In this document: piece after piece, positions 26,966-35,992 of the stretch | Layout of the letters: every line of letters starts with the position of its first letter | Numbering within the stretch: the first letter of the stretch is position 1 | Notes under the pieces: model-generated | The model's input: the letters and a program-made list of their open reading frames with translations, nothing else | What the model was told of the DNA's origin: nothing | Databases searched by the model: none | Source of the DNA: Dyadobacter sp. CY347 | GTDB taxonomy: Bacteria > Bacteroidota > Bacteroidia > Cytophagales > Spirosomataceae | Direction: 5' to 3' | NCBI RefSeq assembly: GCF_021502655.1 | Contig: NZ_JAKFFT010000005.1 | Span: 1-64,000 of the forward strand | DNA: 64,000 nt | Program-made: the position numbers and the translations under genes

Positions 26966-27454
26966 TCAAGATTCCAAAACCGCAATCGCTTCATGGTTAC
27001 CTTGTTGTAAAGCCAGGTCGTAGACCGACAAGCCCCGCGCGTCGAGAAGTGTTTTGTCGGCACCTCTTGCCAGGAGCAGCTTAACCAACTCATTTCGCCC
27101 AAACATCGCTGCGAACATCAATGCCGTTCCGCCGTTTCCATGTTGCATATTCAAGTCGGCACCATTATCAATAAGCAGTTCAGCGATCTCAGGGTAGCCT
27201 TTGAATGAGACGCCCATCAATGCTGTATTTTTACCAAAATCAAAGCCATTTACATCTGCGCCAGCTTCCAGCAGCAGTTTTGCAGTCTCGTATTTATTGT
27301 TGTAACAGGCAATGATCAGCGGCGTATAGCCCTTGTCATCCTGGACGTTGACATTGATTCCCCGTGAAAGGATCTCTTCAATCACAGCATTGTCGCCCAC
27401 GCGTGCTGCATGTATCAGGACGTGATCCAGATTTACATTTTCGATAGTTCCCAT
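26966..27454 (-). CDS. Ankyrin-repeat protein
   Basis: This 162-residue protein is made almost wholly of about four ankyrin repeats, with the signatures DKGYTPLIIACYNNKYETAKLLLEAGADVN, KNTALMGVSFKGYPEIAELLIDNGAD and GGTALMFAAMFGRNELVKLLLARGAD (each cited in part). Such proteins are protein-binding scaffolds; many bacterial ones are small cytoplasmic binding or immunity-like partners. There is no signal peptide. Its ATG directly abuts the stop codon of the 61-residue gene upstream (27455), so the two are translated from one message. The partner is unknown. Confidence 0.85.
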   Translation of the reverse strand: MGTIENVNLDHVLIHAARVGDNAVIEEILSRGINVNVQDDKGYTPLIIACYNNKYETAKLLLEAGADVNGFDFGKNTALMGVSFKGYPEIAELLIDNGADLNMQHGNGGTALMFAAMFGRNELVKLLLARGADKTLLDARGLSVYDLALQQGNHEAIAVLES

Positions 27455-27637
27455 TTATAATGCGTTTGCTTCCAGTTTGCTTTCAATTTCCTCTTTTGTG
27501 CCTGTTACAAAATGCTTTTCACCGTTTTTCAGGACCAGAAGACTAAACCTGAAATCTGCATCAGGGACTATTTCTTCAACATCAGTGCCGTTAATAACGA
27601 TTTCACTGGAATCTTCTTTCAATGTAAAGCTGGCCAT
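27455..27637 (-). CDS. Small hypothetical protein upstream of the ankyrin gene
   Basis: This is an acidic soluble protein of about 60 residues, starting MASFTLKEDSSEIVING (ATG 27637; another ATG lies two codons upstream). Strands alternate with Asp/Glu-rich turns (VEEIVPDADFRFSLLVLKNGEKHFVTGT) and a C-terminal helix follows. It is not a family I can name. The stop codon is immediately followed by the ATG of the ankyrin protein. This tight junction is the best evidence that it is a real gene and may be its partner. Confidence 0.65.
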   Translation of the reverse strand: MASFTLKEDSSEIVINGTDVEEIVPDADFRFSLLVLKNGEKHFVTGTKEEIESKLEANAL

Positions 27638-27656
27638 ACCCATATTCTGGTTTGTT

Positions 27657-27688
27657 CGAAAATATCAAATTGTGATAGGGAAGGTCAA
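27657..27688 (-). promoter_or_regulatory. Promoter of the ankyrin two-gene unit
   Basis: On the minus strand TTG (27688-27686), 21 bases, then TATTTTCG (27664-27657), one mismatch from TAnnTTTG. The expected transcript start falls close to the first codon at 27643/27637 and supports the short start. Confidence 0.4.
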
Positions 27689-27754
27689 AAAGCATGCCAC
27701 CATGGGGAACCATATATCACGTGGTTTTTCCGATATATTGAGTAATGTTTGCTC

Positions 27755-30160
27755 CTAGTTGTTGCCTTCGCCGCCTTTCTTATCATCATTGCTGATCCGT
27801 TTTTTCTGACGCGGGCCACTTGTCATTTGTCCGAATTCATATTTAAGATTAATGCGCCAGCCGCGGCGATACATAGCGATGTCCTGGATTTGTACAAAAT
27901 TAGGCCCTACGAAATCATTCCGCCATTTGATCTTCCGGTTGAAAGGATTGTCATAACCAAAACCAATGGTTGCTTTCTTTTTCAGTAATTCTTTTTGTAA
28001 AACCATGTTGTAAAATCCGAATCCGCCATACTTCCCTTGCAGGTTAACCCGCGCAGAATTATAAAATCCAAACAGCTGCGCCTTGATCCCTTTTCCAAAA
28101 TCAATGCTCGAATTCAGGTTGACCCTATACATCCAATCTGCGTTACGCGCTTTCAGTTCCTCACTTTCCAGAACATTATAAAATACGTTCAGTGAGCCAT
28201 TTACACTCCATTGTTTGGTGATCTTTGTGTTGGCGCTCAGGTTCAGGCCATATGCAGAATTTTGGGCAACATTCTGGAAAATCTGCGTCAGTACGCCGCT
28301 GGTGTCGACTGTGCTGATGTTTTCAATAGCACTGTTTGTCTGGCGTAAAAAGAAAGATGCGTTAAAGCTGGTTTGTTTAATAGAAACGCTATAATTCGCT
28401 TCAATAGAATGTGTTAGCTCCGGTTTGAGATAAGGGTTTCCTCCGTACTGGTTTTTAGAATCTGCTTGATTTACATATGGGTTCAGGTAAAAAAACTGCG
28501 GCCTCTGAATGCGCTGTGTGTAGCTCAGCCTGAGTTGTTGGTCCTTTTTGATGCTGCGCGATAGGCTGATGCTGGGAATAATGTTCCCGTAATTGTTTGA
28601 AAATGAAGCTGTCCCGTTTAAAAAACCGGCTTGGATGAATGTGTGTTCGTAACGCGCGCCCAGATTTATGCCCCAGCGTTTCTTGGGCGTCCGGGTGTAT
28701 ACGACATAAGCAGAAGTGACCTGCTGGGCATAATCGAAAATATTCGCCAGCTGTGGCATATCCCTGAAATCCGTGGAGCCATCAATTGCGCTGGAAATGC
28801 GGTAATCGCTCAGGATCTGCCGGAAGATCGTTTTTGACCCCAGTTCCAGCGTGCTGATGCTATCGATCGGATTGGTGAAATCCAATTGGACCGTGCCTTC
28901 CTTGTTGTTACTAATGTTGTAACTTTTTTCACGATAATAAACCGAATTCTCACGATTAAGGAGGTTGGACCAATAGTCACTGTCCTCACCTTCAAAGGAA
29001 TACATCATAAGCAGCGTTAATTCCTTTTTTGGTTTTTTAAACAGGCGCGTGTAATCGAGGTTCACTGTTGCCCCGGCCCAATCGTAGGTGCGGCTCATAT
29101 CCCGGTGGAAATATTGTCTGGTCGTACCCAGGCTGCTTTCGGTAAAATCTATATTGAAATCATTCGTATTTACCCCATTGTAATAATTGAAACCGGCGCC
29201 GATCCTGTTCAGCGAATCCACATCCCAATCTACATTCACAGTCGCGTAAGAATTTCTCCCAGTTCCAGTGATGCGTTGCGGCTGATCCTGATCGATAAGT
29301 GTATCCCCGTTTGTAAAAGAGCGGCGGAGTTGCATGAAACGCTTGTTTTTCCAATCGTTGAAACCTCCGTTCGCGGAAATATTAATGGCTTTCATGCGGT
29401 GGTTAATGCTCGCATTTTGCCAGTTGTTCCACTGTCCGAAATTCGGGCTGATCGATCCGCTCGTGCCGCGCAACGTATTTTTCTTGGTAATAATGTTGAT
29501 GATCCCGGCTGTGCCCTCCGCATCGTATTTCGCTGACGGTGAGGTTATGACTTCCACCTGCTTAATAATGTCCGCGGGAATTTGCTTCAATGCATCCGAT
29601 ACGCTCCGGGCCACAATGCTGGACGGTTTGTTGTTGATCAAAACCTTAATATTCGAGCTTCCGCGTAACTGCACATTCCCTTCAATGTCCACTGCAACGG
29701 AGGGGATTTTTTTGAGCACATCTGTCGCATCGCCGCCTTTGATACTAATGTCTTTTTCAGCATTGTAAACCATCCGGTCTGCCTTCTCTTCGAACAGTGC
29801 TTTCTGCTCAGTAACAGTCACTTCACTGAGATTTTGAACTGTCGGCGCGAGCTTGATAATGCCGGTTTCAATGTCTTCGTCGCCAGCCGTAACCTTCTCA
29901 ATTGTTTTGGAAACATATCCCATCATGGAAGCCTGCACTGCATATTCTCCCCTTTCGACCTTATTAAAAACAAACCGTCCTTTGGAATCAGAATTGACGC
30001 CTTGAATGATCTTGCCATCTTTTAAAAGCCCCACTGTAGCGAATTCAATAGGCTTCCCCGCGGTGGAATCCATCAACAGACCAGAAATCTTAATTTGTTG
30101 TGCAAAAGAATTGGAAATAGTCGCTGCGATTAAAGCGATTGCAAATAAAACTTGTCTCAT
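27755..30160 (-). CDS. Outer-membrane beta-barrel protein, TonB-receptor-like (OMP_b-brl_3), with carboxypeptidase-like domain
   Basis: This is an outer-membrane receptor-like protein of 801 residues from ATG 30160 (the frame upstream to 30250 lacks a signal). Order: signal peptide RQVLFAIALIAATISNSFAQ; carboxypeptidase-D-like regulatory fold (ISGLLMDSTAGKPIEFATVGLL); plug domain containing DVLKKIPSVAVDIEGNVQLRG and VEVITSPSAKYDAEGTAGII; then a 14-to-22-strand barrel of the OMP_b-brl_3 type. Members are usually annotated TonB-dependent receptors of unknown ligand. A paralogue lies just upstream (30257-32446) with an AraC-type regulator before it. Confidence 0.9.
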   Translation of the reverse strand: MRQVLFAIALIAATISNSFAQQIKISGLLMDSTAGKPIEFATVGLLKDGKIIQGVNSDSKGRFVFNKVERGEYAVQASMMGYVSKTIEKVTAGDEDIETGIIKLAPTVQNLSEVTVTEQKALFEEKADRMVYNAEKDISIKGGDATDVLKKIPSVAVDIEGNVQLRGSSNIKVLINNKPSSIVARSVSDALKQIPADIIKQVEVITSPSAKYDAEGTAGIINIITKKNTLRGTSGSISPNFGQWNNWQNASINHRMKAINISANGGFNDWKNKRFMQLRRSFTNGDTLIDQDQPQRITGTGRNSYATVNVDWDVDSLNRIGAGFNYYNGVNTNDFNIDFTESSLGTTRQYFHRDMSRTYDWAGATVNLDYTRLFKKPKKELTLLMMYSFEGEDSDYWSNLLNRENSVYYREKSYNISNNKEGTVQLDFTNPIDSISTLELGSKTIFRQILSDYRISSAIDGSTDFRDMPQLANIFDYAQQVTSAYVVYTRTPKKRWGINLGARYEHTFIQAGFLNGTASFSNNYGNIIPSISLSRSIKKDQQLRLSYTQRIQRPQFFYLNPYVNQADSKNQYGGNPYLKPELTHSIEANYSVSIKQTSFNASFFLRQTNSAIENISTVDTSGVLTQIFQNVAQNSAYGLNLSANTKITKQWSVNGSLNVFYNVLESEELKARNADWMYRVNLNSSIDFGKGIKAQLFGFYNSARVNLQGKYGGFGFYNMVLQKELLKKKATIGFGYDNPFNRKIKWRNDFVGPNFVQIQDIAMYRRGWRINLKYEFGQMTSGPRQKKRISNDDKKGGEGNN

Positions 30161-30256
30161 GGCTAGGGGTTTTAACTCGTGGTATCGCAATGACGAGCCA
30201 ACCCTAAAAACGTTGCAGATTGTGAGTGATTTTTTTGTGGCCGCATCCAATGCGCT

Positions 30257-32446
30257 TTAATTGCCAGCTCGGTTTTCCTCTGCGCTCGTCCTGCTTCTTT
30301 TCATGTTATAATCAGCCTTTCCGAAGTTATAAGTCAATGTGAATGCCAGGCGACGGGTTTTATACCGGTGTGTAAACTGGTTGTCAATAATGGATTTTTC
30401 CCGAAAAACGAGCCTGTATTGGTGCGTATAAAAAACATCGTAGAAATTCAGTTTGGTGCTTAATTTCCCGCGTGCCCAAGATTTTTGTAAGCCAAAATCC
30501 AGGTTACCTTGTGACTTTGCAATGTATAAGCTACTTCCGCTTTTCGATTTATAACGGTAAGTCGCATCAACGGTGAACCCGCCAGGCAGATTGAAAACCT
30601 GACTGCCGTTAATCGTGAAATCTGTAACACCCACTGCATAGGTCTTGCCCAGGTAAGGCATTTCTTGTTTGTTATAATAAATCAGGACATTATGCGTCGC
30701 TTTCCACCAGCTTGTAATTGCAAACGTGTAGCTCGTTTCCAGGCTTGCAAAATCACTAAAGGGAAGGTTCATACCCAGATAAAGCAAATCATTGGTAACA
30801 GGATTGTATTCCGGATAGCGGGCCATAAAGTCCTTTTCACGGCCCAGGGACAAGGTTGTGGTCCAATCTCTAACACTGTAAGATAATTGAACTGAGCTAG
30901 TAATGGACGGACGCAGGTTCGGATTGCCTACCCGGTAATTCAACGGACTCAGATAAAAACGGAACGGATTGAGCTGATCAAAATTAGGGCGGGTAATGCG
31001 TCTGGTGAAGGCCAGGCCAAGTCGCCCATCGGCATTGAATGCATAGGAAAAGTTCGCGCCTGGGAGCCAGTTGAAATAATTTCTTTCACTGAATATCCCT
31101 TCTGTTACCGAGTTGGCCTGCGTACGCGTGTGCTCCGTTCGCAGGCTCAGACTGACATCCCACTTGTCGAGTTTATAGGAATAAGAAGCATAAGCAGCCG
31201 CAATATATTCGCGGTAGAGAAAGCGGTTTGTGCGTCCTGCATCCGGCTCAAACGTGCCATTCATCGCTAATGTGTCGTATTTCAGATCATTGTTCGTTGC
31301 AATGGCCACATATTTGGCACCCGCTTCAACCGTTGCTTTTTTAAAGTTCTTGGTATAATCCAATTGTACATTACGGATTGAAATGTCATTTCTGAGGGCC
31401 GTTTTCCAATAGCTTCTCAATGCCTCCCTGAACACATCCCGGATCTGAATGTCCTCGTTCTGCCGGCTGTTGATTTTTGCCAGTGATCCAAAAAAAGTCA
31501 GTTTCCCGTTCCTTAGGTTAATGTCATAACTGGCGTTCACTGAATAATTACGCTGCTTAGGAGCAGAACGGTTTTCTGTCCGGTTCATGCCAATGGTATT
31601 TTGTTTCAGCGAATCAGTAAAGGTCAATGTGTTGAATGCATCCAGTTTGCGGTTCGCCTGATAAGTTTTCAATGTTACTTCCAGACGCTGGTTTTTTCCG
31701 ATGGCATAATCTGCTCCTAATTGCACCATTGGATTGATGTTAAACGTCCTAGTCCAGGTGTTTGTGGTCAGGTAATTCTTGTTGGCCAGCCGTTGCAACG
31801 CGTCATATTGGTAATAATCCCGACCGAGCAAATAACTTCCGCGGAGCGTGTAGTTCACTTTTTCTGTTTTGTAAGAAAGGTTCAGGCTGTTATCGGAATA
31901 GGAGTAATTGTTTTGCCGGAAACTGGCATTCAAATTGCCCTTCCAGCCCACTGAAAGGTCGCTTTTGAGACGGATATCAATGATGGCTTTGTAGCGCCCG
32001 TCATAACGGGATGATGGATTGCTAATAATCTCAATAGTCTCAATCTGATCCGGATTAAGACTATTCAAATAAGCCTGCGACTCTTCGGCGCTCATTTCTA
32101 CGGGCTTACCATTGATAAAAATAACTGGATTATTCCGTCCCGATAGCAGCAGCGTTCCATCTGGACTGACGGCGACACCGGGCGCTTTTCTGAGGATATC
32201 CATCACATTGGCAGAGGTTTTGAAAATGCTGTTGCCGGCAATGTTCAGCACCATTTTGTCGGAATGATATTGTACAGCAACTTTTTCGCCCTTTATCACA
32301 ACCGAATTCAACAGGATCGAATCCTTTGTCAGCGTATAACCTGCCAGGTTAATGCTGTCGGAAACGGGGTCGGGAGTGCTGGTTTGGGCATGAAGGGACA
32401 ATGTCCCGAGAATCAGGACGAGGGAAATGGAAATGAATTTGAGCAT
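30257..32446 (-). CDS. Outer-membrane beta-barrel protein, TonB-receptor-like (OMP_b-brl_3), lacking the regulatory fold
   Basis: This is the second barrel of the pair, 729 residues from ATG 32446 (an ATG three codons upstream is also possible), with signal LKFISISLVLILGTLSLHAQ. Unlike its neighbour it goes almost directly into the plug (VMDILRKAPGVAVSPDGTLLLSG, then IETIEIISNPSSRYDG), with no carboxypeptidase-D-like domain. The barrel strands end in LAFTLTYNFGKAD, followed by a basic tail. The gap to the downstream barrel is 96 bp. The two may form a heteromeric or serial uptake system; that is inference from adjacency. Confidence 0.88.
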   Translation of the reverse strand: MLKFISISLVLILGTLSLHAQTSTPDPVSDSINLAGYTLTKDSILLNSVVIKGEKVAVQYHSDKMVLNIAGNSIFKTSANVMDILRKAPGVAVSPDGTLLLSGRNNPVIFINGKPVEMSAEESQAYLNSLNPDQIETIEIISNPSSRYDGRYKAIIDIRLKSDLSVGWKGNLNASFRQNNYSYSDNSLNLSYKTEKVNYTLRGSYLLGRDYYQYDALQRLANKNYLTTNTWTRTFNINPMVQLGADYAIGKNQRLEVTLKTYQANRKLDAFNTLTFTDSLKQNTIGMNRTENRSAPKQRNYSVNASYDINLRNGKLTFFGSLAKINSRQNEDIQIRDVFREALRSYWKTALRNDISIRNVQLDYTKNFKKATVEAGAKYVAIATNNDLKYDTLAMNGTFEPDAGRTNRFLYREYIAAAYASYSYKLDKWDVSLSLRTEHTRTQANSVTEGIFSERNYFNWLPGANFSYAFNADGRLGLAFTRRITRPNFDQLNPFRFYLSPLNYRVGNPNLRPSITSSVQLSYSVRDWTTTLSLGREKDFMARYPEYNPVTNDLLYLGMNLPFSDFASLETSYTFAITSWWKATHNVLIYYNKQEMPYLGKTYAVGVTDFTINGSQVFNLPGGFTVDATYRYKSKSGSSLYIAKSQGNLDFGLQKSWARGKLSTKLNFYDVFYTHQYRLVFREKSIIDNQFTHRYKTRRLAFTLTYNFGKADYNMKRSRTSAEENRAGN

Positions 32447-32592
32447 GACTAACATTTGAAGACTGTATGCGGAATTGAACAGCTCAAATGTAGGCTTGGG
32501 GCATCAGGCAGGGGTTTGGACTTCTGTTTTCAGGTGTACGAATTTATAAATCCGCACGAAGAGTAATGAGCAAAGATTTGTCAATCAAATGG

Positions 32593-33657
32593 TTAGACAA
32601 CGGAAGCTTTGCTCAGCTTTTCCTTATAGGCAAGTGGCGTGGTGCCCTTTCGTTTCTTAAATGATGCGTAAAAAGTAGATTTCGAATTAAAACCAACCTC
32701 ATAACCGATGGCTTCCAGTGAGAATGGGCGGTTTGCTTCAATCATTTTACAAGCTTCGTCAATGCGAAACGCATTAATATAAGAGGTGAAATTTTTGCCA
32801 ACGTGGTCATTCAATATTTGAGACAGCAGGTGCGGGGTTACATTTACGGCTTTGGCCAGCTCGCCCAAAGTCAGGTTCGGATTTTTGAACAATTCCTCGC
32901 GCTCCATGATCTGATCCAGCTTTTGTAATGACGCAGCAGCTTCGTCAACGCTCACTTTTTTATTTGCGGACTTGGCGTTGATAGCAAACGGATCTTCCTT
33001 TCCTTTCAACAAATACATGAAGACCATGCTGTATAAAACGAAGGAAAAAATAAGCGCACCGCCAAAATACGTGTTGTACATCCGCCCAAAAAACAGCGCC
33101 ATAGCAAATGAAATGAAGACGATTGCATTGGCAGAAAAAATGGCCAGAATCCATTTCTCGGCATTTTTAACATTGTTATTTTTAATCAGATTTGACCATA
33201 ATACCCTAAGTTGCACCCCAGCAGCAATGATATAGCCAAACCACACCGCGTAGATTATTTTAGCAAAATATGTATTCCAAATCTGCGGATAGCTTGCGTA
33301 GGGAACCAGCACGCCAGCTACAACAATGATAGCCAGCAAAATACCGATCTTTATTTTCCAGCTTTTCGGCGGGCTAACCGTCTGTTGCAATGTTGATTTG
33401 ACAAAATAAAACAATGCAGGCCCGATCAGAAAACATGCAGAAAGGCCAATTTGCAGGTAAATTTTAGGTAACGCAGGATTGAAGTACGCAAAAACCGACT
33501 TGCCTATACGGATGCTCAATGCAAGCAGCAGACAGCCGAGGAAAAAGCTGGAAAGATTGCGTTTACGAAAAAGAAAAATAAAATAAATGCCCAGAATAAG
33601 GCCATTGAAGGCGCCTAGTGCACCAAAGAAAAACAGGATGTATTTACCCTCAATCAT
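32593..33657 (-). CDS. Membrane-anchored AraC-family transcriptional regulator
   Basis: This is a 354-residue regulator with about seven hydrophobic segments in its first 230 residues (for example KYILFFFGALGAFNGLILGIY and LNLSACFLIGPALFYFVK-like stretches) and a C-terminal AraC DNA-binding domain with two helix-turn-helix units (NLTLGELAKAVNVTPHLLSQIL, then SLEAIGYEVGFNSKSTFYASFKKRKGTTPLAY). The ATG at 33657 is chosen because a strong promoter places the transcript start about 25 bases upstream, excluding the longer frame to 33756. This 7TM-AraC architecture is common in Cytophagales. It probably senses a membrane or periplasmic signal and may control the two barrel genes downstream. Confidence 0.9.
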   Translation of the reverse strand: MIEGKYILFFFGALGAFNGLILGIYFIFLFRKRNLSSFFLGCLLLALSIRIGKSVFAYFNPALPKIYLQIGLSACFLIGPALFYFVKSTLQQTVSPPKSWKIKIGILLAIIVVAGVLVPYASYPQIWNTYFAKIIYAVWFGYIIAAGVQLRVLWSNLIKNNNVKNAEKWILAIFSANAIVFISFAMALFFGRMYNTYFGGALIFSFVLYSMVFMYLLKGKEDPFAINAKSANKKVSVDEAAASLQKLDQIMEREELFKNPNLTLGELAKAVNVTPHLLSQILNDHVGKNFTSYINAFRIDEACKMIEANRPFSLEAIGYEVGFNSKSTFYASFKKRKGTTPLAYKEKLSKASVV

Positions 33658-33689
33658 TGTCCCGCAAAAGTTTGGCTGATGACGCTGAA

Positions 33690-33720
33690 CAAATATAGCC
33701 CCGGCAAGACCTAAATTCAA
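33690..33720 (-). promoter_or_regulatory. Promoter of the AraC-type regulator
   Basis: This is the best promoter in the window: TTG (33720-33718), exactly 20 bases, then TATATTTG (33697-33690), a full match to the Bacteroidota -33/-7 consensus. The transcript would start near 33683, giving a leader of about 25 bases to the ATG at 33657. Confidence 0.7.
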
Positions 33721-33780
33721 AACCTCAGATTCACTTCTCAGACAGTTTAACCTCAATGTCCTTGTGCGTTGCCATAGAAG

Positions 33781-34269
33781 TTAATCCAAATCAAACTTGT
33801 CGGTAACATCCTTGTCGCCTGAATAATAGATTTCAATTGCTCGTTTGTATCTGGTGTTGTCCCTATGTATCAGAAGCGACGAATAAAATAGCTCATCCTG
33901 ATAAATTACCTCCCTGTTGTATTTGTGAATTTCCTCTTGGGATACAAGTTGATGCCATGCGTCGAACTTTCGGTTTCTGGATCTTGCCTTACCGTCCGCG
34001 TCGTCACAATGATATGTAATGATCATTTCAGGATTGACAATGATCCTCTTTGAGACAATGTCTGTAATAGTTGCCTGTATTTTTGGGTCACGAAAGCGGG
34101 ACTTCGGCACCGCGGAGACTTCAAAGGTAAAAACGTCTGTAAATTCTGGATTATAAGGAAACCAGCTTCTATCGTTGACGATAATGATTTTGAATTCTAT
34201 TCCATGTATAGTGTGGAAGTGGTAAATCCTTGTTTTAGGATCTATCCAGTATAAGTAAATTTCAGCCAA
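33781..34269 (-). CDS. DUF6169-like protein, downstream half of an overlapping pair
   Basis: This is a 162-residue soluble protein. The N-terminal pattern (aromatic YLYWIDPKTRIYHFHTIHGIEF, then an acidic strand) resembles DUF6169, a Bacteroidota family of unknown function; this is a resemblance, not a search result. The rest mixes strands with charged helices (FDAWHQLVSQEEIHKYNREV, quoted for its amphipathic pattern) and ends in an acidic tail. Translation begins at TTG 34269, inside the last eight bases of the upstream gene (TTGGCTGA), so expression should depend on that gene. The layout recalls toxin-antitoxin pairs, but no catalytic motif is visible. Confidence 0.65.
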   Translation of the reverse strand: MAEIYLYWIDPKTRIYHFHTIHGIEFKIIIVNDRSWFPYNPEFTDVFTFEVSAVPKSRFRDPKIQATITDIVSKRIIVNPEMIITYHCDDADGKARSRNRKFDAWHQLVSQEEIHKYNREVIYQDELFYSSLLIHRDNTRYKRAIEIYYSGDKDVTDKFDLD

Positions 34270-34450
34270 CTTCTATGCCCATTGATTCAAGTTCGGATTT
34301 TGTAATTTCTCCCTTCAAATATGCTTTGAGGTTTTTTTTAGTACTAATCATCTTGCCGAAAATAGAATCTTCTGAAACTGAACCTATCTTATTTCGCTCC
34401 TTTACGGCATTACTAACTTCTGACGCTTTCACTTTCGCTATTTTGTTCAT
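34262..34450 (-). CDS. Small basic protein, upstream half of the overlapping pair
   Basis: This is a 62-residue protein from ATG 34450 (an in-frame ATG at 34471 is possible). It is lysine-rich and helical (NKIAKVKASEVSNAVKERN), with a second amphipathic helix (TKKNLKAYLKGEITKSELES). Short charged helical proteins placed just before a larger partner are often antitoxins or binding partners, but I do not recognise a family. It overlaps the next gene by eight bases. No promoter of the usual form is clear upstream; a REP-like palindrome lies 130 bp away. Confidence 0.6.
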   Translation of the reverse strand: MNKIAKVKASEVSNAVKERNKIGSVSEDSIFGKMISTKKNLKAYLKGEITKSELESMGIEVG

Positions 34451-34820
34451 GGTCGAGAATTTTTTGATCAATGGTAAAGTTAATCAAAAACGATGCTGAT
34501 CGAGATATTTCCAACTTCCATTTTTCTAACGGTTGCCATTCGCATTTTTCCGGTAATTTTTCTTTTCTCGCAGCCAAACAATAAAATCCCGGAGGGATGA
34601 AACGTCATGCACGTCGTGTCATCCCTCCGGGATTTCATTTGCTTATACGTCATTTTTCTCAATGATGTTGTATCCCGCTGGGGTTTTTTAATCATTCATT
34701 GCTCTGAGATAGCGTTTGTGTGTTTTGTTGGTTAGTCCGCTCATTATAAAATCTTCTTCCAAAGCTTTCATCAACAACAGGAAAATATTTCCTTTAATGC
34801 TTCATTAATTAATTGTCAGG
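34451..34820. other. Intergenic region holding the REP-like element
   Basis: This 370-bp gap between the small two-gene module and the galactonate dehydratase gene contains the palindromic element and AT-rich flanks. I see no additional gene. The stretch just before 34821 (TTCCTTTAATGCTTCATTAATTAATTG-like, AT-rich) is a plausible leader for the dehydratase. Confidence 0.5.
34584..34686. repeat. REP-like palindromic element
   Basis: A perfect 17-base inverted repeat, AAATCCCGGAGGGATGA (34584-34600) and its complement (34619-34635), encloses an 18-base loop. About 35 bases further on a degenerate half-unit ATCCCGCTGGGGTTT (34672-34686) occurs. The CCCGGAGGGATGA core looks like the intergenic REP-type palindromes of Bacteroidota genomes, which are often moved by RAYT transposases. 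A minus-strand open frame across it (to 34695) is a by-product of the repeat, not a gene. Confidence 0.6.
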
Positions 34821-35969
34821 ATGAAAATTAGAAGTTACGAGCTTTTTCAGGTGCCGCCGAGGTGGTTATTTCTTAAAATAGAGACGGATGAAGGCATTAT
34901 TGGCTGGGGTGAGCCGGTGATTGAAGGGAAAGCAGCTACGGTGAAAGCGGCGGTGATTGAGTTGATGGACACGCTGATCGGCAAAGATCCGATGGAAATT
35001 GAAGGACATTGGAACACCATGTACAGAGGTGGTTTCTACCGCGGCGGGCCTATATTGATGAGCGCCATTGCCGGCATTGATCAGGCGCTTTGGGACATTA
35101 AGGGGAAATTTTACAATGCGCCTGTATACCAGCTGCTTGGTGGGAAATGCAGGGATAAGATCAAGGTTTATTCATGGATCGGGGGCGATAGGCCTTCGGA
35201 TGTGGCGATTGCGGCGAAATTGTCGCTGGATAGTGGCTTTAAGGCCATTAAAATGAATGCAACGGACGAAATGCAATACATTGATTCTTACGAAAAGATC
35301 GACCTCGTTTTGCTTCGGGTTGCTTCTATTCGCGAGGCGGTGGGTTATGCTTTGGATATTGGGGTTGATTTCCACGGTCGTCTGCACAAGCCGATGGCGA
35401 AAGTTCTGGCAAAGGAATTGGAGCAATTCAGGCCAATGTTTATTGAGGAACCGGTGCTGCCCGAGAACAACGAGGCACTTCGTGAAATTGCCAACCATAC
35501 TTGCATCCCGATTGCTACGGGCGAAAGAATGTTCAGCCGCTGGCAGTTTAAAGAGTTGCTCACCCAGGGTTATGCGGACATTATCCAGCCGGATCTATCG
35601 CACGCCGGAGGCATTACCGAATGCAAAAAGATCCTTTCAATGGCCGAGGCTTTCGATGTTGCCGCTGCTCCGCATTGTCCGCTCGGGCCTATCGCGCTCG
35701 CTGCGTGCCTCCAAGTGGATGCGACTTGTCATAATGCATTTATCCAGGAACAAAGTCTGGGCATCCATTACAATCAGGGAAATGATCTGATGGATTATCT
35801 CGAAGATAAAACGGTTTTTACTTACGAAAATGGCTTCGTGAACATCCCTTCCGGCCCTGGCCTGGGCATTGAGATCAATGAAGAGCAGGTGCGAAAAATG
35901 GCCGAAGTAGGACATAACTGGAAGAACCCGCTTTGGAAACATGCGGATGGAAGCGCTGCCGAATGGTAA
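34821..35969 (+). CDS. dgoD: D-galactonate dehydratase (mandelate racemase/enolase superfamily)
   Basis: This enzyme converts D-galactonate to 2-dehydro-3-deoxy-galactonate in the De Ley-Doudoroff galactose pathway. It has 382 residues, the same length as the E. coli enzyme. As I recall the E. coli numbering, the key residues fall at identical positions: metal ligands Asp183 (VDFHGR), Glu209 ([10 protein letters not shown]) and Glu235 (ATGERMF), and catalytic His185 and His285 (APHCPLGP). The N-terminal capping domain includes [20 protein letters not shown]. No other dgo genes adjoin it. It converges on SusCD locus 2 with a 23-bp gap, so shared control is not implied. Confidence 0.92.
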   Translation: MKIRSYELFQVPPRWLFLKIETDEGIIGWGEPVIEGKAATVKAAVIELMDTLIGKDPMEIEGHWNTMYRGGFYRGGPILMSAIAGIDQALWDIKGKFYNAPVYQLLGGKCRDKIKVYSWIGGDRPSDVAIAAKLSLDSGFKAIKMNATDEMQYIDSYEKIDLVLLRVASIREAVGYALDIGVDFHGRLHKPMAKVLAKELEQFRPMFIEEPVLPENNEALREIANHTCIPIATGERMFSRWQFKELLTQGYADIIQPDLSHAGGITECKKILSMAEAFDVAAAPHCPLGPIALAACLQVDATCHNAFIQEQSLGIHYNQGNDLMDYLEDKTVFTYENGFVNIPSGPGLGIEINEEQVRKMAEVGHNWKNPLWKHADGSAAEW

Positions 35970-35992
35970 TTTCCTGAACTTTTCCTGCGTCA

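Noticed and set aside
34480..34695. 71-residue minus-strand open frame
   Set aside because: It lies wholly across the REP-like palindrome and its composition reflects the repeat; no other coding evidence.
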